64,000 nucleotides of DNA from an uncultured Bacilli bacterium (GCA_934141535.1 CAKPCH010000003.1:62001-126000), one strand, 5' to 3'. Shown: positions 7,209 to 16,546, numbered from the stretch's first letter. Made by a program: numbers and translations. The notes: generated by a model not told the origin, from the letters alone.

Positions 7209-9719
7209 TTATTCGTTTTCAGCCGTTTCAGTAGCTTCTTCTACGTCTTCATGCTCAATTACAGCTATTGTGCTAACCTTTTGATTGTCTTTTAAATTGA
7301 TTAATTTAACACCTTGTGCAACTCTACCAGTTGAAGAAACTTGAGATAACGGTAATCTAATTACTATTCCACTATTAGTTATAACCATTAAATCTTCAGA
7401 ACCATCTACTATTTTAAATGAAACTATATTTCCATTCTTTTCAGTAATATTTAATCCTTTTACTCCTTTACTTCCACGGTGAGTCATTCTATATTGATCT
7501 ATTGTTGTCTTTTTACCATATCCGTTTTCTGTAACTACTAAAACTTCATCATTCTTTGTTGAAACTTCCATTCCTACTGCAATAGAATCATCTATTTCAA
7601 TACCTTTTACACCTGCTGCAGTTCTACCCATTACTCTTATTTCATTCTCATTAAATCTAATCATTCTTCCGTTTGAAGAAGCAATTAAAATTTCAGAGTT
7701 CCCGTTGGTTAATTTTGCAGATATTAATTCATCATTTTCTTTTAAAGTAATTGCTATTTTACCATTTGCTCTTATATTTTCAAATTCACTAAGAGCAGTT
7801 TTCTTAATTATTCCATTTTGTGTACAAAGTACAATAAATCCTTTTTCATCATCTGGTGTTACTTTTAGCATAGCATTTACTTTCTCTTCTTTTTCTAATG
7901 GTAATAAATTAATTATTGGTAATCCCTTAGATTGTCTACTAAACAATGGAACTTCATAACCTTTCATTCTATATACTTTACCTTTATTTGTAAAGAACAT
8001 TAAATGATCATGTGTTGTCATAGAAATTATATTTTCTACAAAATCCTCTTCATTAGTAGTCATTCCTTTTATACCTACTCCACCTCTGTTCTGAGATTTA
8101 TAAGTATCGCTTGTAACCCTCTTAATATAACCTTTATTAGTCAATGTTATAACTAAATCTTCAACTGGAATTAATGATTCATCATCAATATAATCAATTG
8201 CAGTCATATCTATTGCAGTTCTTCTATCATCAGCAAATCTCTTTTTAATATCTAATAATTCCTCTTTTATTATCCCTAAAACCTTTTGTTCACTAGCTAA
8301 AATAGATCTTAATTCTTCTATTAATTTCAATAAATTATTTAATTCTTCTTCTATTTTAGATCTTTCTAATCCTGTTAATCTTCTTAATTTTAATTCTAAT
8401 ATACTATCTGATTGAATTTCTGTTAATCCAAATCTATTCATTAATGAAATTCTTGCATCTTGATCAGTTTCTGATTCTTTTATTATTTTTATAACTTCAT
8501 CTATGTTATCAAGTGCTATTTTAAATCCTTCTAGTATGTGAACTCTAGCTTCTGATTTATTTAAGTCAAATTTTGTTCTTCTTATTATTACTTCTTTTTG
8601 ATAATCAATGTATTTAGAAATTATATCTTTTAAACCTAAAGTTCTTGGTGTTCCTTGATCTAACATTAAGAAAATTATACCAAAAGTATTTTGAAATGCA
8701 GTATGTTTGTATAAATTATTTAAAACTACTTGTGGATTTGCATCTCTTTTTAATGTAATTGTTATTTTTACACCATTTTTTAAATCTGTATGATAATCTG
8801 CTATTCCATCTAATGTTTTATTATGAACAAGTTCAGCAACTTTTGTTTTTAAGTCCATAGTATTTACACCATAAGGTACTTCAGTTATTATTATTGAACT
8901 ATGACCATTTTTTTCTTCTATTTCTGCCTTACTTCTTATAGTTATTGTTCCTCTACCTGTTTCATATGCTTTTCTAATACCTGAATTTCCAAGAATTATA
9001 CCTCCTGTTGGAAAATCTGGTCCCTTTATATATTCCATAAGGCCTAAAGTATCTATTTCTGGATTCTCTATAAATGCTACACAACCATCAATAACCTCAC
9101 CAAGGTTATGTGGTGGAATATTTGTAGCCATACCAACTGCTATTCCCATTGAACCATTAACTAAAATATTAGGAAATCTACTAGGTAAAACACGTGGTTC
9201 TTCTTCAGTTTCAGTATAGTTTGGATCCATATCTACTGTATTTTTATTAATATCTCTTAATAATTCAAGTGAAATTTTAGCAAGACGTGCCTCGGTATAA
9301 CGGTAAGCAGCTGCTCCATCTCCTTCGATATTACCAAAATTTCCATGTCCATCTACAAGCATATAACGTTCATTAAAATCTTGTGCTAAACGAACCATGG
9401 CTTCATATATACTAGAATCGCCATGTGGATGATAATGTCCCATAACATAACCTACTGTTGTGGCACTCTTTTTATGTGGCTTATCTGGTGTATTACCTTC
9501 TTCATACATTGACCATAAAATACGTCTATGAACTGGTTTTAAACCATCACGTAAATCTGGAAGTGCACGTGATGTAATAACACTCATTGAATAATCTAAG
9601 AATGAATCTTCTACTTCTTTAACTATATTATTTTCAGATAATTTGTCTCTTTCATGAAACTCACTACCAAAAGAAGAATTTTCTAAATTTTCGTTGTTTG
9701 TTTTATTTTCTTCTTCCAT
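7209..9719 (-). CDS. gyrA: DNA gyrase subunit A
   Basis: The protein has 836 residues. The breakage-reunion domain has the catalytic tyrosine Y141 in AAYRYTEARLAK. The quinolone-determining region HPHGDSSIYEAM has Ser102 and Glu106 at the positions of E. coli S83 and D87, the sensitive pattern seen in Gram-positives. The C-terminal domain holds six beta-pinwheel blades. The GyrA box is QNRGGVG, not the usual QRRGGKG. Gyrase introduces negative supercoils. gyrA follows gyrB by 9 bp in an operon with recF, as near many origins. The N-terminus has about 20 extra residues compared with E. coli. Confidence 0.97.
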   Translation of the reverse strand: MEEENKTNNENLENSSFGSEFHERDKLSENNIVKEVEDSFLDYSMSVITSRALPDLRDGLKPVHRRILWSMYEEGNTPDKPHKKSATTVGYVMGHYHPHGDSSIYEAMVRLAQDFNERYMLVDGHGNFGNIEGDGAAAYRYTEARLAKISLELLRDINKNTVDMDPNYTETEEEPRVLPSRFPNILVNGSMGIAVGMATNIPPHNLGEVIDGCVAFIENPEIDTLGLMEYIKGPDFPTGGIILGNSGIRKAYETGRGTITIRSKAEIEEKNGHSSIIITEVPYGVNTMDLKTKVAELVHNKTLDGIADYHTDLKNGVKITITLKRDANPQVVLNNLYKHTAFQNTFGIIFLMLDQGTPRTLGLKDIISKYIDYQKEVIIRRTKFDLNKSEARVHILEGFKIALDNIDEVIKIIKESETDQDARISLMNRFGLTEIQSDSILELKLRRLTGLERSKIEEELNNLLKLIEELRSILASEQKVLGIIKEELLDIKKRFADDRRTAIDMTAIDYIDDESLIPVEDLVITLTNKGYIKRVTSDTYKSQNRGGVGIKGMTTNEEDFVENIISMTTHDHLMFFTNKGKVYRMKGYEVPLFSRQSKGLPIINLLPLEKEEKVNAMLKVTPDDEKGFIVLCTQNGIIKKTALSEFENIRANGKIAITLKENDELISAKLTNGNSEILIASSNGRMIRFNENEIRVMGRTAAGVKGIEIDDSIAVGMEVSTKNDEVLVVTENGYGKKTTIDQYRMTHRGSKGVKGLNITEKNGNIVSFKIVDGSEDLMVITNSGIVIRLPLSQVSSTGRVAQGVKLINLKDNQKVSTIAVIEHEDVEEATETAENE

Positions 9720-9728
9720 AAAAACCTC

Positions 9729-11660
9729 CTATATATCCAAGTTTTGAACGTATTTTGCGTTCTCTTCTATAAATTTTCTTCTTGGTTCTACTTCATCACC
9801 CATTAATTTTGAAAATACTTGATCTGCTGACATACAATCATTAACAGTTATTTTTCTTAATGTACGTTTTTCTATATCCATTGTAGTCTCATTTAATTCC
9901 TCTGGATCCATTTCTCCAAGACCCTTCATACGAGTAATTTCTGCGCGATTTCTTACATTTTCTGGTAATGAATTTAAATATTCATTCTTTTCTTTTTCAT
10001 CTAAAACATATTTTCTAGTTTTACCATGCATTATTCTAAATAAAGGTGGTTGCGCTGCATAAACATGCCCAGCCTCTACTATTGGTTTAAAGAAACGATA
10101 GAATAGTGTTAATAATAATACACGTATATGAGCTCCATCAACATCGGCATCGGTCATTATTATAATTTTATCATATCTTAATTTATCAAGATTAAATTCT
10201 TCACCTATTCCAGTACCAAAAGCTGTTATTATTGTTCTTATTTCTTCATTACCAAGTGCTCTATCAAGACGATTCTTTTCTACATTTAAAATCTTACCTC
10301 TTAATGGTAATATTGCTTGTGTCATAGAATCTCTACCTTTTTTTGCACTTCCTCCTGCTGAATCTCCCTCGACTATAAATATTTCTGAAATTTTTGGATC
10401 TTTACTTTTACAATCAGATAATTTACCAAAGAAATTTGTTGTTTGCATTTCGCTTTTTCTTGTTATTTCACGTGCTTTTTTTGCTGCATTTCTTGCACGA
10501 CATGCTAACATACATTTTTCAATTATTAAACGTGCTTCATTTGGGTTTTCTAATAAAAATTTTTCAAAACCCTCGCTAAATACGTTGTCGGCTAATTTTC
10601 TTACTTCAGAGTTACCTAATCTTCCCTTAGTTTGCCCTTCAAATTGTGGATTTGGATGCTTACAAGAGATAATCATTGTTAATCCTTCTTTTACATCATC
10701 ACCTGTTAAAGATTCATCTTTTTCTTTTAAAATATTATTTTTTCTAGCATAATTATTTATAACACGAGTAAGGGCTCTTTTTACACCTTCTTCATGTGTA
10801 CCACCATCATGAGTATTTATATTATTTACGAAAGAATATATATTGTCATTATATCCTGTATTATATTGCATAGCAACTTCAAAAAATACTCCATCTTCTT
10901 CTCCTTGAAGATGTATTATATCATCATGTATAGGTGTTTTACCTTGATTTATAAACTTAACATATTCTGAAATTCCGCCTTCGTATATAAATGTTTCTCC
11001 AGTTGTATCTTCAGAATCCCTATCATCTCTTAATGTAAGTCTAAGTCCCCTATTTAAGAATGCTAACTCCCTTATTCTTACCATTAATGTTTTGTAATCA
11101 TATATATCTGTATCAAATATTTCAGGATCTGGTTTAAATGTAACAACTGTACCTGTTCTATTAACATCACAATCACCTATTACTTTTAAAGGTTCTACTG
11201 TATGACCACCATTTTCAAAACGAATAAAGTAAATTTTACCATTTTTATATACTTTTACCTCTACCCATTTACTTAAGGCATTTACTACACTAGCACCTAC
11301 TCCGTGCAACCCACCAGATACTTTATATCCGCCACCGCCAAATTTTCCTCCAGCATGAAGTACTGTATATACAGTTTCAACTGTAGATTTTTTAGTTTTT
11401 GGATGTATATCTACTGGAATACCACGTCCGTCATCTTTAACAGTTATAGAATTATCTTTATTTATAACGACTTCTATGTTTTTGCAATAACCTGCCAAAG
11501 ATTCATCTATAGAGTTATCTACTATTTCCCATACTAGATGATGTAATCCTTTTACATCTGTTGTACCTATATACATACCTGGTCTTTTTCTTACTGCTTC
11601 AAGTCCCTCTAAAACTTGAATATCTGATGCATCATAATGATTGTTTACTTTCTCATTCAT
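9729..11660 (-). CDS. gyrB: DNA gyrase subunit B
   Basis: The protein has 643 residues, the normal Gram-positive length. The GHKL ATPase domain begins QVLEGLEAVRKRPGMYIG and has EIVDNSIDE. The Toprim domain has EGDSAGGSA and DADVDGAHIR. It supplies ATP-driven strand passage to gyrase. Its start overlaps the recF end by 8 bp and has an AGAGGTGA ribosome binding site, so recF, gyrB and gyrA are probably cotranscribed. The Bacillus yaaB between recF and gyrB is missing. Confidence 0.97.
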   Translation of the reverse strand: MNEKVNNHYDASDIQVLEGLEAVRKRPGMYIGTTDVKGLHHLVWEIVDNSIDESLAGYCKNIEVVINKDNSITVKDDGRGIPVDIHPKTKKSTVETVYTVLHAGGKFGGGGYKVSGGLHGVGASVVNALSKWVEVKVYKNGKIYFIRFENGGHTVEPLKVIGDCDVNRTGTVVTFKPDPEIFDTDIYDYKTLMVRIRELAFLNRGLRLTLRDDRDSEDTTGETFIYEGGISEYVKFINQGKTPIHDDIIHLQGEEDGVFFEVAMQYNTGYNDNIYSFVNNINTHDGGTHEEGVKRALTRVINNYARKNNILKEKDESLTGDDVKEGLTMIISCKHPNPQFEGQTKGRLGNSEVRKLADNVFSEGFEKFLLENPNEARLIIEKCMLACRARNAAKKAREITRKSEMQTTNFFGKLSDCKSKDPKISEIFIVEGDSAGGSAKKGRDSMTQAILPLRGKILNVEKNRLDRALGNEEIRTIITAFGTGIGEEFNLDKLRYDKIIIMTDADVDGAHIRVLLLTLFYRFFKPIVEAGHVYAAQPPLFRIMHGKTRKYVLDEKEKNEYLNSLPENVRNRAEITRMKGLGEMDPEELNETTMDIEKRTLRKITVNDCMSADQVFSKLMGDEVEPRRKFIEENAKYVQNLDI

Positions 11661-12777
11661 CTAACTTCACCTCTTTAATTTTTACAATGCTGCCATCATT
11701 TATATTAAATAACTTAGATTTTTTAATTAATTTATTATCTAAATTATTCAAATCTGTAGTTGTAATTATTGTTTGAATATTCTTACTTATATATTTTAAC
11801 AAATTATTCTTCTTTTTATCATCTAACTCACTAAATATATCATCTAACAATAAAATTGGAGTTGTCTCTTTGTATTTTTTAAATATTTCTATTTCAGCCA
11901 ATTTAAAAGATAAAATTGCTAACCTTTGCTGACCTTGTGAACCATAATATTTTAAATTTTTATCATCTAAATAAAATTCTATATCGTCTTTATGAGGCCC
12001 TATGCTTGTACTACACAATTTAATATCATAATTTAATTTATTTTCATATTCTTTTACCAAGATTTCTTTTAAATTTTTATCATTTATATTGATTTCTATG
12101 TTTGGTACATACTTAATTGAAAAATTTGATAAATTTGTTATATCTTTATAAATTTTTTCAACATATTCATTAATTCTATTTATATATTTTTTACGCATTT
12201 TATAAATCATTATAGATTTATCTATTAAATAATTTGTTAAAATATTTAGATAATTTTTATCTATAGATTCTTTTTTATATATTTTCTTTAAATATTCATT
12301 TCTAACTTTTAATATTTTATTATACTCGTTTATTAAAACATAATAATTACTATATAACTGTGATAGTTCTAAATTAAGATATTTTCTTCTATTTATAGGA
12401 GAACCTTTAATAATTTCTAAATCATCTGGAGTAAATATTATTATATTTAAAAGTGAAAGATAATCACTAACTTTTTTTATAACTTCTCCATTATATTTCA
12501 AGACTTTATTTTTGTTATCTATATAAATATTTAATTTATTTTCAAATTTATCTTTATAAATACCTTCTATTGTTAAATATTCTTGATTTTGTTTTATTAA
12601 ACTATTATCTATAAAATTTCTGTGTGATTTTGTAAATCCTAATACGTATATACTTTCAAGTAAATTAGTCTTACCTTGAGCATTATTTCCATAAATTATG
12701 TTTATTCCTTTATATAAATTTAATTGAATATTATCATAATTGCGAAAATTATGCAATTTTAGTTTTTTTAAATACAT
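11653..12777 (-). CDS. recF: DNA replication and repair protein RecF
   Basis: The protein has 374 residues. It is an SMC-like ATPase with Walker A GNNAQGKTN (30-38), an ABC signature SQGQQRL and Walker B ILLLDDIFSELD. RecF binds gapped DNA with RecR and helps RecA loading. I chose the ATG at 12775-12777 (MYLKKLKLHNFRNY), which matches the family start. The strong AGGGGG site upstream is better placed for an out-of-frame ATG at 12793 that opens a 14-codon reading frame overlapping the recF start, so recF translation may be coupled to it. An in-frame TTG at 12786 is an alternative start. Confidence 0.94.
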   Translation of the reverse strand: MYLKKLKLHNFRNYDNIQLNLYKGINIIYGNNAQGKTNLLESIYVLGFTKSHRNFIDNSLIKQNQEYLTIEGIYKDKFENKLNIYIDNKNKVLKYNGEVIKKVSDYLSLLNIIIFTPDDLEIIKGSPINRRKYLNLELSQLYSNYYVLINEYNKILKVRNEYLKKIYKKESIDKNYLNILTNYLIDKSIMIYKMRKKYINRINEYVEKIYKDITNLSNFSIKYVPNIEININDKNLKEILVKEYENKLNYDIKLCSTSIGPHKDDIEFYLDDKNLKYYGSQGQQRLAILSFKLAEIEIFKKYKETTPILLLDDIFSELDDKKKNNLLKYISKNIQTIITTTDLNNLDNKLIKKSKLFNINDGSIVKIKEVKLDE

Positions 12778-12872
12778 AAAAGTCAACTTTCATATTTAAA
12801 CCCCCTATTTTTGATAATTACTAGAAATTAATACTCCTATACACACTTATAATTATACCACAAAACAGCCAA

Positions 12873-12908
12873 TAAAAAAAGAAAATTAGCTTTTTTCTTC
12901 TAATTTTC
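12873..12908 (-). terminator. Intrinsic terminator after comK
   Basis: On the minus strand GAAAATTAG and CTAATTTTC (12908-12900 and 12889-12881) form a nine-pair stem followed by seven Ts. The stem overlaps the comK stop codon. It separates comK from recF. Confidence 0.75.
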
Positions 12909-13338
12909 TTTCATATAATTTGGACTTTAGCATAGTTGCTCTTACTAACTGATTTTCTAATAGATAAAAAGAAATTTTAAGGTTTAAAGCTTTATTATTT
13001 TTGAAATTTATTGTGCATTCATAATCTTTTTTATCTATATTTTTTATTTTATTGAGCGCTATCCAATTACTCTGTTGAGTTCTAGAAGAACTTGTTGGAA
13101 AAAATATAATATTTCTGCTTTCTTCTATTATAATTGGATATTTACTTTTAATACCAGTTAAAGCTTTTGTACCAATACATCGTCCTTGATAAGAACTTCC
13201 ATAGAATTCGCAATTTTCTTTAATTATTGCATTCGAAGATTTATTTATAATATATTCAACTTCTTCTTCATAAACCCTGGATCTTTCATCATCTATAGGA
13301 ACAATAGCTAATGTTGATGAATTTATCTCATATTCCAT
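12886..13338 (-). CDS. comK: ComK-family competence transcription factor, short form
   Basis: This 150-residue protein matches ComK along most of its length: YEINSSTLAIVPI at the start, FYGSSYQGRCIGT, a FFPTSSSRTQQSNWI block and SFYLLENQLVRATMLKSK. ComK is the master activator of DNA-uptake genes in Bacillus and binds paired AT boxes. The Bacillus protein has 192 residues; the missing C-terminal 35 include the FMLYPK motif used by MecA for degradation and residues needed for activation. The ATG at 13336-13338 follows AAAGGGGGG. The gene lies between dnaN and recF, where Bacillus has yaaA, and has its own terminator. The family assignment comes from remembered alignment and has not been searched. 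Confidence 0.82.
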   Translation of the reverse strand: MEYEINSSTLAIVPIDDERSRVYEEEVEYIINKSSNAIIKENCEFYGSSYQGRCIGTKALTGIKSKYPIIIEESRNIIFFPTSSSRTQQSNWIALNKIKNIDKKDYECTINFKNNKALNLKISFYLLENQLVRATMLKSKLYERKLEEKS

Positions 13339-13423
13339 ATACTTCCCCCCTTTCTTGATGTCTCTTATACACCTTGAATTTGTCGAAAAAAATAGAATTA
13401 TGTCGATAATATTTAATTTTTGT

Positions 13424-13443
13424 AAAAATATGTGCATATTTTT
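13424..13443. promoter_or_regulatory. Inverted repeat upstream of comK
   Basis: AAAAATATG and CATATTTTT face each other across a TG centre, about 85 bp upstream of comK and just after the dnaN terminator. The symmetry and AT-rich arms suggest an operator. ComK autoregulation is one candidate. The centre also contains TGTGCATA, close to the nonamers in oriC, so DnaA is another. Confidence 0.45.
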
Positions 13444-13464
13444 TAAAATTTTATATTTTTCCAC

Positions 13465-13492
13465 GAAAAAAAGTGCATTTCTACACTTTTTT
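13465..13492 (-). terminator. Intrinsic terminator after dnaN
   Basis: On the minus strand AAAAGTG and CACTTTT pair across an eight-base loop and are followed by further Ts. It lies about 35 bp after the dnaN stop and separates dnaN from comK. Confidence 0.65.
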
Positions 13493-13527
13493 TTTTTATT
13501 TTTTTAGTTATACACATATTTCTTATT

Positions 13528-14649
13528 TTAATATGTTCTTATTGGTAATATTAATTGAGTTAAATCATTGTTATCCACATAGTTTATAATTATTGGTTTT
13601 ATTTCTCCATTAAATGATAATTCTATTTCTTCACTTTCAAATGTTTTAATAGCATCCATCATATATTTTGAACTAAATGATATTTTTATATCTTTATCCA
13701 CATTTTTACTAATCATTATTTTTTCTTCTACATTACCAATTTCAGGAATATTAGATGAAATTATCATAATATCTCCTTTTGTTTCTAGTTTTATAATGTT
13801 TTTCTCTTCATTATTTGTTAGTAATGATGCTCTATCTATTGCGTTGAAGAAATTATTTAAATTTACTTTTATCTTTAGATCAAAATTATCAGGAATTAAT
13901 TTATTTGTATCTGGATAATTTCCATTTAATAATCTAGTCATAACTATTAAATTATCTATTTTAAATATTACTTTATTTGTAAAAATATGTAATTCAATAT
14001 TTTTATTATCATCAGAAATCATTTTTATTATTTCACTTAAATTTCTATTAGGTATAATAATATCTACATTTTCAAGTACTGGACTATCTAATCTTATTCT
14101 TTTTTTAGCTAATCTATATGAATCTGTAGCAGTAACTTCCATTATATCATCATAAAGTTTAAAATTAATTCCTGTTAGAATAGGTCTACTTTCTTGTAAT
14201 GATGAAGCAAATAAAGTTTGATTTATCGCAGTTTTAAAAACTCCTTGCTCTATTAAAACTGGTTTATTTGTAAATTCTAAATCTAAATTTGGAAATTCAT
14301 TTACATTATTACAATTTAATTTAAAAGAAGATGTTTCTGTAGTTATCATTACTTGAGAATCAATTATTTCTTCTATATTAATAACTTCATTTGTTAATTT
14401 TTTTACTATATCATATAAAAATCTTCCTGATATTAATAATTCTCCTTTTGTTTCTACTTGATCTATATCTTTATTAGGTATAAAAGATTTTATTGCAAGT
14501 TCATTATCTGTGCTTAATAAATATAAACCTTCATCTGTCAATTCTAGTTTTACACAATTTAATATAGGTATTAAATTTTTATTAGATATACCTCTTATTA
14601 CATAATTTAAATGTTCTAATAAAACTCTTTGTTTGATTTTAAATTTCAT
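13528..14649 (-). CDS. dnaN: DNA polymerase III beta subunit (sliding clamp)
   Basis: The protein has 373 residues in three clamp domains, beginning MKFKIKQRVLLEHLNYVIRG and ending LTQLILPIRTY, the conserved C-terminus of DnaN. The clamp tethers the replicative polymerase and other partners to DNA. I chose the ATG at 14647-14649 because AAGGAATAGT precedes it and the protein starts like the family. A longer reading to 14703 would use residues encoded by DnaA-box DNA. It follows dnaA, as at nearly all bacterial origins. Confidence 0.96.
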   Translation of the reverse strand: MKFKIKQRVLLEHLNYVIRGISNKNLIPILNCVKLELTDEGLYLLSTDNELAIKSFIPNKDIDQVETKGELLISGRFLYDIVKKLTNEVINIEEIIDSQVMITTETSSFKLNCNNVNEFPNLDLEFTNKPVLIEQGVFKTAINQTLFASSLQESRPILTGINFKLYDDIMEVTATDSYRLAKKRIRLDSPVLENVDIIIPNRNLSEIIKMISDDNKNIELHIFTNKVIFKIDNLIVMTRLLNGNYPDTNKLIPDNFDLKIKVNLNNFFNAIDRASLLTNNEEKNIIKLETKGDIMIISSNIPEIGNVEEKIMISKNVDKDIKISFSSKYMMDAIKTFESEEIELSFNGEIKPIIINYVDNNDLTQLILPIRTY

Positions 14650-14687
14650 ACTATTCCTTCTTTCATTAATATTATTATTCTTATTAG

Positions 14688-14750
14688 TGTGCATAATGTG
14701 CAAAACCCTATTTTATTCTTTATTTACAATACTTTATATAATGTGCATAA
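14688..14750. promoter_or_regulatory. DnaA-box-like nonamers between dnaA and dnaN
   Basis: Two copies of TGTGCATAA lie at 14688-14696 and 14742-14750, with a TGTGCAAAA between them. The same nonamer is repeated in oriC. They may be DnaA binding sites for the second origin subregion or for control of dnaN. The canonical form TGTGGATAA is not present in this gap. Confidence 0.65.
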
Positions 14751-14778
14751 AAAGTTTACAAATTTTAATTATTGACAT

Positions 14779-16131
14779 TTATCTAATTTCATTAATCATT
14801 TTTTGTATTTCATTATTTAAAATATCATCTTTTAAAATCTCTTTTTTTATTTTATCTACAGCGTGCATAACTGTTGTATGGTTTTTTCCACCAAATTGAA
14901 TGCCTATTTTAGTTAAATTCTCATCCAAATATATTCTACATATATACATAGCTACTTGTCTAGGAATAGCTATTTCATTACTTCTCTTTTTACTTAATAA
15001 TTCTTCTTGTGTTAAGTTATAATGATCACATATTATTTGAATTACTTGATCCATCTTATTTTTAGACACAAAAGTTTTTACGAAATAATCTTTAAGAGCT
15101 TCTATAGTGAGTTCTAAAGTGATTGGTGATCCATTCATCATTGTTGCGTATGCAAATACACGATTTAAAGCACCTTCAAGTTTTCTTACATCTCCTACAC
15201 AATTACCTGCAATATATTCTTTAACTTCTTCTGGAACAACTTCAGTTAATTCATTATTTTCTATTTTTTTATTTAAAATAGACATTCTAAGTTTAAAATC
15301 AGGAGGTAATATATTTACTTGCAGTCCCCAATTAAATCTTGTTTTTAAACGCTCTTCTAATTTTTTTATATCATCTGGTGATCTATCTGAAGATATAATA
15401 ATTTGTTTTTCATTATTATATAATTCATTAAATGTATTGAAAAACTCTTGTTGAGCACTTGTCGCACCCACTAAATTATGTATATCATCTATTATTAATA
15501 CATCAATATCTCTATATTTATTTTTAAACTGTTTAATAGCATCCATATTATTGCTATTGGCATTCTTTCTACATATATCAACAAAATCTGATACAAAGTT
15601 ATCACAAGTTATATATAAAACTTTTTTATTACTATTTTTTAAAATATAGTTACCTATTGAGTGCATAAGATGGGTTTTACCAAGTCCACTAGATCCGTAT
15701 ATAAATAAAGGATTATACATTTTACCAGGTTGCTCTGCTACTGCCAAAGCACTTGTAGCTGCAAATTTATTACTAGGTCCTATCATAAAATTTTCAAATG
15801 TATATTTAGGATCTAAGTTTGATTCATAAATTTCATTATTAGGAACCCCTATTACATCATTATTTAATGATAAATTGTTATCTACTTCTTCTTCAATTAC
15901 GTAATTAAATTTAAAGTTACTACCTGTAATTTCAGTAAAAGTTTCTTCTATTATATCAGCATAATTTTCGCTTAGATTTTTTTTATGTATATGATAAGGC
16001 ACTAATACGGTTGCTGTCGAATTATTTAAGTTTATTAATTTAGTCTCTGAAAACCATGTGTCATATGATATATCAGAAATTTGATTTTTAATTTTATCTA
16101 AAAATGAATTCCATATGCTATTTAAATCCAT
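14779..16131 (-). CDS. dnaA: Chromosomal replication initiator protein DnaA
   Basis: The protein has 450 residues. Domain I begins MDLNSIWNSFLDKIKNQIS. The AAA+ domain has Walker A GSSGLGKT (146-153) and Walker B IDDIHNL. Domain IV ends with the signature FGGKNHTTVMHA (about 413-424). DnaA binds nonamer boxes in oriC and opens the duplex. The position equal to the base-contacting Asp433 of E. coli is Asn417 here, which is unusual and may relate to the variant nonamers. The ATG at 16129-16131 has AAAGGAGGT at ideal spacing; a frame to 16158 lacks this. Confidence 0.97.
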   Translation of the reverse strand: MDLNSIWNSFLDKIKNQISDISYDTWFSETKLINLNNSTATVLVPYHIHKKNLSENYADIIEETFTEITGSNFKFNYVIEEEVDNNLSLNNDVIGVPNNEIYESNLDPKYTFENFMIGPSNKFAATSALAVAEQPGKMYNPLFIYGSSGLGKTHLMHSIGNYILKNSNKKVLYITCDNFVSDFVDICRKNANSNNMDAIKQFKNKYRDIDVLIIDDIHNLVGATSAQQEFFNTFNELYNNEKQIIISSDRSPDDIKKLEERLKTRFNWGLQVNILPPDFKLRMSILNKKIENNELTEVVPEEVKEYIAGNCVGDVRKLEGALNRVFAYATMMNGSPITLELTIEALKDYFVKTFVSKNKMDQVIQIICDHYNLTQEELLSKKRSNEIAIPRQVAMYICRIYLDENLTKIGIQFGGKNHTTVMHAVDKIKKEILKDDILNNEIQKMINEIR

Positions 16132-16481
16132 ATTAATACCTCCTTTAAATTTATACACCTATATTTTACAATATTTTTTTACTAAAAACAATAAAAATGT
16201 GCATAAATATAAATAATTAAACAAAAAAAGAGTTATGAACACTAAAAATCAAAAAACATATTTGTTTAAAATTCAATATTTAAATTATGAACAACAATTT
16301 TAGACAATTTTTTTGTTTGAATTAAACATCAAAATATAGTTATAAACAAAAATGTGCATAACTTTATATACAAAAACATGTTAACATTTTAATCTTAATG
16401 TTGATAAGTGTATTATTTTGTGCATAAAAATTATCAACATTTGAATTATAAACAAAAATGTGTATAACTAAAAATATAAAA

Positions 16482-16497
16482 TATTTCCCGAGAAATA
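16482..16497. other. Noc-type binding site candidate in oriC
   Basis: TATTTCCCGAGAAATA is identical to the 16-mer at 455 and one base from the Bacillus Noc consensus. It lies between the DnaA-box cluster and the rpmH promoter. Being non-coding and origin-proximal strengthens it as a real site. Confidence 0.6.
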
Positions 16498-16546
16498 TTT
16501 TTATAAAGGTTGTTTTTATCATATTAATAAAATAAAAAGAAAAACA

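Noticed and set aside
12749..12793. Remnant of yaaA before recF
   Set aside because: The 14-codon frame has no similarity to the S4-like YaaA; it is better seen as a possible leader peptide.
13571..13702. Canonical DnaA boxes TTATCCACA at 13571 and 13694
   Set aside because: Both are inside dnaN and encode normal DnaN residues; chance or minor role cannot be separated, so they are not listed as origin elements.
16198..16467. CRISPR-like repeat array in the origin region
   Set aside because: The repeats are 9-bp DnaA boxes in both orientations with irregular spacing, next to dnaA.
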